Shown here one piece after another: positions 54,532 through 64,000 of a stretch of 64,000 nt of DNA. A model generated the notes under the pieces. It did not search any database, was not told where the DNA came from, and saw nothing but the letters and a program-made list of their open reading frames with translations. Source of the stretch: Syngnathus acus (Eukaryota > Chordata > Actinopteri > Syngnathiformes > Syngnathidae); contig NC_051088.1 of assembly GCF_901709675.1 (NCBI RefSeq), forward strand, positions 8,954,193 to 9,018,192, read 5' to 3'. Both the position numbers and the translations under genes were made by a program. Position 1 is the first letter of the stretch. Each line of letters begins with the position of its first letter.

Positions 54532-57500
54532 ACCTCTAATAATTTTCAAGACGAGACCCCGATCATTGCAGTGTGGTAGTATTGTTTATTGCATCTCTTA
54601 CCTCGCAGCCTGATAGAGGAGCAACACGTTCCAGAGAGGATGATGCAGGAGAGGAGGATCTGAGAAGCGCAAAGCATCAGAAGCTGTCAAGTGTCAGACA
54701 CAGAGATGGGACAGGAGCAGGAACTGACGGAGGGGCTGACATGAAAGACAGTGATGACTCGACAGTGGATCGCAAGAAGATCTTGGAGAAACTGATGGAC
54801 CAGGATGAAGATGATCCAGAGGTAGATGCATTTATATATACACTGTAGAAGTATAGAAGTCAAATACTCTTGTGGTTGTACTTTTTAGAAATCTGCCAAA
54901 GATGTTCATGGATTTTTTCTTCTTCTCAAAGTCACAAGACTGTATCATGAATGATGTTAGGGCTGCTTGATTATGGGGAAAAAAATATGAATCACGATTA
55001 TTTTGGTAATAATTGAAATCAAGATTATTCAAATGATAATTTCTTTTGTACAAAAGCCAGTTTAAGTTCATTGAAACACTATTTAGGTAAATTCCTTTCA
55101 GACCAAACAAACTTTATACAAATGGTTATTTATTTTATAATAATCACTTCTTTATGCCTTTTTTATATTGTAAGCAGTGCATGAGTTCTCTGGGATTTGT
55201 GCACTTTAAATCCAAACAGCACAAAGCTGTTAAAACTTTAAGCGGTGAAACACGTAGGTTGTGTTTCCACCTTATTTGTAACTGTTTTCCGGTATAATTT
55301 GCAAATGATTGTATATCAGACCTCTTTTATCCAAAGCACGATGACAGTCATGTCCCTACAGTGTCAATTCTGCGACATCTAATTTTTATCACAGAAAAAA
55401 AAGATATTATGTTATGGCACTTTACTAATTCATATCCATATATTGTTTAAATTTGAGTTTGTAAAGTAACAAAATGGTTAAATAGCAAGGGGTGAATACC
55501 TTTGTGACGCATGGACTTGAATTAGGGAATATAACCAATACTTAGTGTTTGTAAATCTACAAAAGTGACTTTTGAGACATTTTTCTGTTTTGTCCAATTG
55601 TACAACCTTTGGGGCATTCCAATTTGGAGGTCCAGCTACATTCTAATGGTAATTGACAGTGAGAGAAAAGTTACACCACACTCTGTTCTTTATAACGGGC
55701 TAACTTTACTCACGTTGTTATGTGCCCACCATGCCATATTTTTAAAAGCCATCAGGGAGAGAGCTAGACACTTTTCATTTTTTACGCCCAGCAAAATCCC
55801 CCAGTGAGTGCAAAAACTCTGACTCCTCTCATATAATTAGTGTCTTTGTGCTGCAGGCAGCCATGTGTCGCCTTGACAAAAGGCTTCTACTTGTTTCCTT
55901 TTCATCTTTCCCCTCCTGCTATTTCCCTCTTGCATCAAATAGGCAGAACCGGTGGATGAGAGCTCAGTGAAAAAAATGATCCTGACCTTTGAGAAACGGT
56001 CCTACAAAAATCAGGAACTCAGGATTAAGTTCCCCGACAATCCAGAAAAGTAAGCCCACCAACAACCTCCTTTCAGCCAACTTTGTCGTCGAGTGTTTCA
56101 CAAAACCTCTTTGTTTTAACCTCTTGTTTTGTGCCTCCGTCCAGGTTCATGGAGTCAGAACTGGATCTGAACGACATTATACAGGAAATGCATGTGATTG
56201 CTACCATGCCCGAGCTCTATCACCTGCTGGTGGAGCTCAACTCTGTTCACTCTCTAATGAGCCTTCTCAGTCACGAAAACACCGATATCCTTTCTGTGAT
56301 ACACTATCCAATTAGTTTGTTACTTATTGGTCATTGCCAGTAAATCCCAAGAGAAATTAAATGACAATGAGCAACACTGGGAATTGAGTCCCACAGCAAA
56401 CGTACATCAATGCTTTTACTGACCATAAAATGTCTTAGAGTGAACTTAATTGGACCTGGCTATGATATGATTTTTAATACATCACAGAATATTATAGCCC
56501 AGATTATACCTGGTAGTGAAGCGATTCCCAAACAGGGGATCCTCAATGATAACATGGGGAATTATCCAGTTTCACAGATCTTTTTTCCCCCCAAAGTTAC
56601 CAGTTAATTAAAAGATTTTTGTTCATCACTGCCTCCTGCATAGATGAAAGGCCGTTTCAGTAAATGCAAGAGGACACAATAAAATCTGTATCCACTCCCC
56701 ATTCATAATAGTCATAGCTTTCTGTGAGCTTTGTCTTCAACTAAACAGGCCCAACTGTCTCGGTACTTTAGCAGTTCTCAGTGAATAAAGTGAGACTTTT
56801 TGTTTGCTAGTGTGCCACGAGATATTTCAAATGTTAGTGTCTTGACTCAATTGGAAATGTAACATGGCAACACAAACTTATAGAATCTAGCCCTATTGTC
56901 CTTAGCCCGACCTACATGTTGCAATAGCAGTGGTGGACCTCCTCCAAGAGCTGACGGACATTGACACACTCAACGAAAGCGAGGAGGGTGCCGAGGTCCT
57001 TATCGATGCTCTGGTGAGTGAGTACGGCGACTGAAGCAACACTTTGCGAGTCACTCGGTACTTCCGCTCTCTGGCATATAGAACAAGGCACAGATGTTAT
57101 TTCAGTCAGTTGGTCATCGAAGGATTTGGAGGACATCATCCTCATGATTTTCTTTCTGGCTGTTGAGCCAAAATCCTTTGAGATGTTTTCTTGTTATTGA
57201 ACGAGATTGAAGAAAAAAGCATAGTGGCGTCCTTTGGTGCTTGGCAGCTGCCAAGCAGCAAACCAAAAAAACTGTCACTCTGGCACGATTATGAAATAAC
57301 ATGCCTGAGTGTCTTAGCAGGGGAACAATAACAGTTGTTCACATTTTGTTGGGCTTTTTGAAAATATATGCAAATCGGAAAAGGCTTATTATCTGTGTAT
57401 TTCCCGTGCGCACACATTTATTACTGGAATGACCAACTCAAAAAAGGCCCTGGTTAAAATTACACCACAGGAAAAAAAGGTAAAATTGCCCATATTCAGT

Positions 57501-60500
57501 ATTTGATATATGTATTTTGTCCATTCGCTTGTTAATACTGGGAACCAAAATTGAAAAAAACCAAACAAACAAATGAATAATGGGCAACAAAAGACAGTGC
57601 CCAACTTCCTCATTTATCTTCCTTAGCCAGGTCTGGACAGATGGGCAAGCATTTCAAGCAGGAATTCCCCGATTTACCTGTCTTGTGCTGCTGCCTTCAG
57701 TTTCCCTGTGAGGACACTGATGTGTTCCCAGGCTGGCTGTGAGAGCTCGTTCTGCCGTGCCGCATGACTGTCCTAACTTTGCCCCAAAACCTCCGTGTGC
57801 TTGGACATGACCGAAATACCATAAAAGCAAAAGGCAGAAATTACTTTTATTTTTATAACTCCCCAGTAAGGCTTCCACCACCAAGGAGCGGGTTTCTGGT
57901 ACATGGCTTAATGCTTTGGTGTCGTTTATATCAGTTGTAGTCATCATTTTTGCACGACACACTGCTGCCTCTTGACTGATGGACAGAGAGAACGAAGAAC
58001 CATGACCTCAGATTTGGAGATACTACAAACGAATCCTCTCTTCCCTGTCAATTTCCCTCGTCTGATGAGGCCGACAAGACTACATCATCCAAAAATAGCA
58101 GCGGTGACGGGCTCCCAAACTGCTATTTGTTATGGATCGGCTTGTTGGCTTGATGTGATTGTTTAAGACAATAATGCCGGTTGCTTTTTACCACTCCGCA
58201 GGGAATAACTATGACATAAAAATGCAGTCCATTTACTGCCCAATGGAGCGATAGAAACCTAGCTCCTCTTTACAACATCCTTCAGGCAAGACTCTTTCAG
58301 GACAGCAAGGTTTGGTTGGACCCATTTGTCTCTTCACTTGCTGTAATGCCTCCTAGTCCCTCTGTCCTTGTTGCTGGAAGGCCAGGTGGTACCCTTGATA
58401 AGATGAATCAAAAAGATCCCTGACCGTCCCCGGTGGCTCATAAATCAGTGCGAACCGTCGGTCTCCTTTTCTGTGTGCAATAGCACTTTGATTCGGCCGG
58501 ACGGCATCCTGTAAGCTTTGTTTTATTATCAGCCTCCAATCTTGACTGTCAACACTTGCGTCATTCCACAATTTCCGACCTCCATTATCTTCTGCCACAT
58601 ATGTACGTGAAAAATATATGCAACTTCCTTTTCATTTGGCTAGATCTATATTCCTCTGCAATGTTTGGTTTAAGTAACATCTTGTTTGGTGCATGTTTAC
58701 CATCATGTTCATGTTCTCAGTACTGTATCTGATTATTTTCAGGGTAAAAAAAATAGTCCCACAAGAATACTTTTCAACCATCGCAGACATATGTATGAGC
58801 AAAGTGAAAATGGTAACGACTCTTCACATTTTTGACCGAAGCTCAATTTTCTGTGTGTAGTTGGAGGGCCAAGTTGTGGCGTTACTCGTGCAGAATATGG
58901 AGCGACTGGATGAGCAGGTTAAAGAGGAAGCTGATGGTGTCTTCAACACACTGGGTAAGGACTAGGTGTTCTTTCTAAGAAACTCGGCCTTTCTTTCATT
59001 ACTTTTCAAAAATGGAAGGAAATTCTCCTCACATGCTACACTCACAATGGATTCGCCGGGACCTCCATCAAATGCTACACAGCCTTTTGATTGTTCGGAT
59101 TTCAAATCAATTTTAGTCCGACAAAGAAAAATAATTGATCAGTTTTAGATAAGAATCAATGTTTAGTGGCAGACGATCAATGCAATAATGACAATACTTG
59201 AATGCCAGGTGTCATATTAAGCGGTGTCAATTTTCTTCAACTGATGCCAGGTTGAGAAAGTGCCTCAATGGCGTTAAGATTGAGATTGAGATCCAATTGC
59301 ATTCTTATCAGCGGTTATGCCCATGCTGAGACCACCTCAATTTGGATAATAATTGATGTGACACTGGAATCCGTAACCTTTGCTCTATATTCTGCTACCA
59401 CGATATAGCAGTATAAAAGATTGATGTAAAAAAAATTATTTAACTGGATGCGAAATCCATGATGAGACCTTGTGATCTGAAGGTGTGAGTGTGGGCCGTC
59501 ACATACTTGGCCAGGTCCTTGTCTGCATTTAGCCTGACGTGACTCAAAACTTTTCTGCCTCTCAGCTCTTTTTTTGCTTCCAATGACTCCGCTGAGATGA
59601 TTCTTTTCTTTGCCTCCAGATTGAGGCCGAGTCACAGGAGAGCTGTTGAGGTGTGTGTGAGTGCGTGTGCGCGTGTTTGGCTCCAGATGCGTGCCGGGGG
59701 AGCAGCGCCAGTGTATAGTCTATTCAAGTGTGTGCCTCTGTTTGCACGCGTGCGTTATGGAGGGAGCTCTCCCGGCTTCAATAAGCCTTTTGTCTGCTCT
59801 CTGCTCTGAGCCTGCTGTCCTCCAGGAGGCTGTCTGTCTGCTTCGTTTGAATCCTTGATAAAGTCCTCTGCCCCCCCCGCCCCCCCTTGCTTTCCCTGGC
59901 TCAGTCACCAGCAGTCCCCTCTCCTCCTTTGTATTTTCCCTTTGTCCCATCTCTTTTCATGCCTCCCTAATTTTCTCTACCGTTTGTTTATTTTGCTTTT
60001 ATTTCTTCATTCACCATATTTGTGGTCTGCTTGTGCCCCAGCGTTCCACCCATCCTCTTTCCACCCTCCCTTCTGTTCTACCTCTGCCTCAATACGCCTC
60101 CCTTCCTCTCCTACTTTCATTCATTTGTATTCCCTTCCCTCATCACAATTCCACATTATCGCTCACTGTCTGTCCCCTTCTGCGGCAGTTTGCTCTGATG
60201 AAGATATCATGTGGCAGCAGCTTCTTTCTAATCATAGTCGAAGAGGGAACAGGGACCAAACCCAGACAAACTTTTGCATATCGACACACAATGTATTCCT
60301 TCATTCGTCTCCCTTTAAAACTTGTCTGTGGGCTTCTATTGAATTTGAGGCATGTGCAGTCGGAAATGTGTCAGCCTAAAACTGCCACTGACACTTGTTG
60401 CCACTGACTGCTACAGAGGAGGGACTATCATTTTTTGACAGCCCGAGACAGATCTTAGATATATATAGGACGTATAAGTTTCTTTGACACAGATTGTCTT

Positions 60501-63500
60501 CATATTTTGAGTGTGATACCTCCAGACAGGCCCGGGAAGAGATTCAGCTGCATATCACATTGTGTGCACTGTGCAGCTCATCTGTGACATTTTTTCTGAG
60601 GTAGTCAAGAAGTCCTGACTGATCTCGATACAGTATGCTCCATGGGATCTGTACTGGCACCAAAATGTATCCAGCGCTTTACATTTGTGCAGTTATTTGA
60701 CATCTAGCAGTAGGTGAATGATTTTTGCATTTTGTTTTTGTCCCTCAGCCATTATAGAAAATATGGCTGAGTTTAGACCAGGTCTGTGCACAGAAGCAGC
60801 TCAACAGGGACTCATGCAATGGCTGCTCAAGAGAATTAAGGTAAGAAGGAGGACTACTGCTATCAAATCCAACCGCAAATTGTTGTACAGGAGGTAATAC
60901 TTTGGATTGTAAGGTGGGGGCAGGATAAGATTAGATTTGGCTTCCTTTTGTTCCTCCACACGTTATGAGTCTCTTTGTTTCATTTCATTTCATTTTTCCA
61001 TTGTTTGAGCTAAATATAAAAAAAAAGAATATTGTTAGAACTGATTAGAATCGATATTTCCATCTAATAATGCATAAGGGACACCTTCTTTAGCATGTGG
61101 CATCAACATGCTTCTTTAGCATGCGAGCTACACTGTGGACCGACTTAAATATGTTTTTTTTGTTCTTTATGATACATTCTTTGACTGGTGCGACTTATAC
61201 TCCAGAGTGACTTTTTAGTTCAACACATGTGGTAATTAACATCAATATAAATTCATTTAACTATGAATGAATTAAATAATAGGACATTTTTCTTTGGTTT
61301 CTTTGAATTCACAAAAGTTCTGAAATTAAAAGCTGTATAAGGTGAATTGACAAATTGAATTGAATTAAGAACTAATTGACGTTTTCTCACTGTTTTCCAT
61401 TAGGCAAAGATGCCTTTTGATGCTAACAAGCTGTACTGCAGTGAAATCCTGGCCATCTTGTTGCAAAACAATGACAGTAAGTGTGTTATTGTGAGTCACG
61501 CAGACCGTGGTTTACAAATGAGTTCCACAGCTCCTCGTCTCTTCTTAATTACCACTCCTGACAAAGTCTCACTATAGATGCCCTTTTCAAAATTCCACCC
61601 TCATTTTTTCACTCTTTATCATTTTGTCCCATCACGTCTTGATTGTATTTGCTTCACCACTCTTCTATTAATCTCCAATCTCATTTAATTTCTTCATTAA
61701 TTGTCTCTCTCTCTCGTTGTCTGCTTCGTTTTCCATTTTGTATTACTCCCTCTAACTTGTGAAGTCTCAGGTATCAGGCAAATGAAGGTTTCTCATTAGG
61801 AGTACAAGACTCTTCAGTCATGCCAAATTTCACCACGAGTGTTGTCGTCCTCCTTTGGTTCTTCGCTTATTAGTTTGAGGAAGAAGGAAAATGACTTGTC
61901 AGTCTCAATTATGAGACTATCCTTTTTTTGAACATGTTGATTTATGTGCCTTATTGGCATAACATGAAATTATGTGAAAATGTGAAAAAAATGATTTTGT
62001 GTTTGGTCGATCTTATGTTCAAAAATAAATTTCACTTCACTTCAATTATTGGCCATCATTTAAAAACTAGCACATTTTCTCTTGCTTCTCTGACTCAGTT
62101 TTTCATTTTGTCTTCCACAGGCACGAGAGAAGTCTTGGGGGAACTGGACGGCATTGATGTGTTACTGCAGCAACTATCTGTAAAACTCTTTTCGAGATAA
62201 TTGCTTTTCCTGTGTATTCAAAATCTCAATACCTGCGCATTATCCCTGTTATTGTTTGAAAATGAAAACATCAGTCTTTCCTTTGACAGAATTGTCCCCA
62301 CAATCACAATAATTCTGATAGTCTCCTATCAGTACCACTAATTTGTAATGCCGCGTTAATTTCCACAGAACAATACTTACTTGGCTCGATTTACTAGTGA
62401 TGCTTTTCCATTGGCCCAAACCCCAGTGAAGTTATTAATTTGCTAATTCTTTTCATTCTACATTTGATTTTAATACGCTAAAAAGACTAGATATCTAATG
62501 TGCAAACTGATGAATTTTAGGGTGTTTTTGTTCTTAGCAAATATTCTCTCATTTTGAATTTAAATTCTGCAACACTTCCTGAAAAAGCTATGAGATGGAG
62601 CTACAAAAGATCGGTAACATTAAGGAATGCACAAAAAGACCTATTTGGAACATTCCACTGGTGAACATGTAAATTGCAAATAGGCGAGTTTCCTGATTAG
62701 CAATAAAGGCGCATTACTGGCAGGCTCAGTTGTTCACAAGCAAGGACGGGGTGAGGTTCACCATTTTTTGGATAATCGTGAGAAGAAATATTCCAGCATT
62801 TGTCCAACATTCATTTGCAAGAGGTTCGGTGATTTGTGTGTGTCGTTAGCACGCAACCCATATGCCCGATGCAAAGCAGAGCAGGTTTCTCATTTGCTCC
62901 ATTTGTCTTTGCCAAGTCATTTGAATACACAAGTCTCAGTCCCACCTTGAGTAAAATTAGTTTCCTACATTGACTAACAACCTCGTGCTGAAGTAAAAAG
63001 AGATAAGCATTGTTCTCCTTTGCTGGAGCCTTTTTGAGTGGGTACTGTGTGATAGGGAGCAAAATAAGACTCGTGGGAAGACCATACAAATCGTACATAT
63101 TTAATGCAGTGGATTGATAATGTCCATTGATCTTTATGTGAATTTCCTTTAAGGTGTTTAAACGTCACAACCCATCAACAGCTGAAGAGCAGGAGATGAT
63201 GGAGAATCTCTTTGATGCACTGTGTTCCTGCCTAATGTTGCCAGCCAATCGAGAGCGCTTTCTCAAAGGGGAGGGTCTTCAGCTCATGAATCTCATGCTT
63301 CGGTGAGACCAAATGTTTGACTAAGAGGTCTTTGCGAAAATGCCAATCTTCATTTCCGCTGAATTTATGACGAATGGGCTAATTTGACCTTTAACCCCAA
63401 CTCATCTATACCGTTGAGTGTTGGGTAGTGACAGTCAATTTGTGGGGTCAAAACTATATTGTTGTTGACACCCGGAGGGTTTAAGTCGAGTGTCAAGCAA

Positions 63501-64000
63501 GTGAATAGTCTACTTCCCCATGGGAAAGTGTGCTTTATATTGCTCCACCCCTGGCCTCGCCAACCGTCCATCATACCTAATGTTTCTGTCTGGAGAACCA
63601 TACTCAACTGCCTGAAATATGCCCCCTACTCCAAGATAAATACTGTCATCTGTCATTTGTGGCAACGCAGGAAGACAAACGGCTGCGTTTCCCAGGAGGA
63701 GACGTGTATTGAAAATAGAAACATTCGTATCTTGCTGCTATTATGATCATATATAGTAAATTACGACATGTTTGTGTTTGATTTATTTGGGGAACTATTT
63801 GATACTTTTCCATTCACAATTAACTGAAGCATATTTATACCATAAATTATACTATATTTCAAACTCTGGATTTTAAGAAGTCAACATTTTGCTCTTATAT
63901 TTGATGGCAATAGTGTTGTTGATTATCGCTTGCTTTTTCTGTTTAATGTAGGGAAAAGAAAATGTCCCGGACCAGCTCTCTCAAGGTTCTGGATCATGGG
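54134..64000 (+). CDS. ctnnbl1: CTNNBL1, catenin-beta-like protein 1 (3' part outside window)
   Basis: Nuclear ARM-repeat protein associated with the PRP19-CDC5L spliceosomal complex; in mammals it also binds AID. Exons in the window: 54134-54163, 54609-54821, 55943-56049, 56145-56284, 56916-57013, 58861-58954, 60749-60840, 61404-61476, 62121-62179, 63154-63302, 63952-64000 (truncated). They give 368 codons of a protein normally near 563 residues, with consistent phases and no indels. MDVGELLNYQ begins as in vertebrate CTNNBL1. Exon 2 is a charged, disordered stretch with basic patches, differing most from human. From exon 3 onward conservation is high (SVKKMILTFEKRSYKNQELR, MESELDLNDIIQEMHV, LLGELD-type motifs, FKRHNPSTAEEQEMMENLF). 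The exon 4/5 junction is an AT-AC intron. Confidence 0.95.
54499..54528. repeat. (AT)n microsatellite
   Basis: An uninterrupted AT dinucleotide run in the first intron of ctnnbl1, about 80 bases upstream of exon 2. Confidence 0.95.
54957..55045 (+). mobile_element. hAT-like MITE remnant
   Basis: The sequence agggctgcttgattatgggg, followed by aatcacgattattttgg and aatcaagattattcaaatg, matches the familiar fish hAT MITE that begins agggctgcacgatt. The right-hand end is not clear. It lies in ctnnbl1 intron 2. Confidence 0.6.
56285..56915 (+). other. ctnnbl1: U12-type AT-AC intron of ctnnbl1 (631 nt)
   Basis: The donor atatcctttc is a perfect minor-spliceosome match and the intron ends cgacctac. 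A near-consensus branch site, tccttagc, is at 56899-56906, about 11 bases before the end. The join gives HENTD-VAIAVVDLLQELTD, the conserved CTNNBL1 sequence with codon phase kept, which no GT-AG choice in the area provides. Confidence 0.92.
57014..58860 (+). other. ctnnbl1: ctnnbl1 intron 5
   Basis: A 1.8-kb intron with ordinary ends (gtgag and gtgtag). I see no exon, RNA gene or clear mobile element in it. The short frames on both strands have no recognisable content. Confidence 0.6.
58955..60748 (+). other. ctnnbl1: ctnnbl1 intron 6 with pyrimidine-rich block
   Basis: A 1.8-kb intron (gtaag to cctcag). About 59.87-60.18 kb is strongly C/T-rich on the plus strand, with many ttcc and cctcc words, and produces the misleading 174- and 124-codon frames there. 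A short G/T-rich stretch precedes it near 59.65 kb. No gene seen. Confidence 0.65.
61477..63153 (+). other. ctnnbl1: ctnnbl1 introns 8 and 9
   Basis: Apart from the 59-base exon 9 (62121-62179), this stretch holds no recognised feature. The first 300 bases are somewhat C/T-rich (near 61.55-61.75 kb). The remainder is ordinary AT-rich intron. Confidence 0.55.

Noticed and set aside
55485-55520. Possible Tc1-like tip (gcaaggggtgaatacctttg)
   Set aside because: It resembles a common fish transposon end but is short, diverged and unpaired.
59855-60379. 174- and 124-codon overlapping ORFs
   Set aside because: Same cause: a pyrimidine-rich block in a ctnnbl1 intron, with no splice context and no familiar motif.

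Overview
This is eukaryotic, vertebrate DNA, almost certainly from a ray-finned (teleost) fish. It is AT-rich, its genes are split into many short exons, and it carries DNA-transposon and SINE remnants of types common in teleosts. Five protein-coding genes can be rebuilt by hand from splice sites, codon phase and remembered family motifs. Four are orthologues of human 20q11.2 genes: itch, znf341, e2f1 and ctnnbl1. The fifth is a transglutaminase, in keeping with TGM2 lying in the same human region.

Layout. 1-5.9 kb: no recognisable gene; a decayed Tc1-like transposase fragment, a local duplication and a small hAT-like MITE. 5.9-21.6 kb (+): itch, a C2-WW4-HECT E3 ubiquitin ligase, with a noncoding first exon, 23 coding exons and a long 3' UTR. 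21.9-27.9 kb (-): znf341, a 16-exon C2H2 zinc-finger activator, tail-to-tail with itch. 27.9-28.5 kb: a promoter region shared head-to-head by znf341 and e2f1, holding two E2F sites, an E-box and two CCAAT boxes. 29.4-32.2 kb (+): e2f1, seven coding exons. 35.6-42.1 kb (+): the transglutaminase, 16 exons with an intact Cys-His-Asp triad. 42.1-54.1 kb: intergenic, repeats only. 54.1-64 kb (+): the first 11 exons of ctnnbl1, cut by the window edge.

The genes do not form a pathway; the link is conserved chromosome neighbourhood. The features most worth a second look are: two minor-spliceosome (U12) AT-AC introns, one in e2f1 and one in ctnnbl1, the latter gene itself coding for a spliceosome-associated protein; a 1.1-kb terminal-inverted-repeat element in an itch intron that contains a young 251-bp tandem repeat; symmetrical phase-1 mini-exons in the transglutaminase linker; and about 15 single-base indels, mostly in homopolymers, confined to itch and znf341 exons while the other three genes are clean. 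I read the indels as assembly errors rather than gene death. I found no convincing new biological system.
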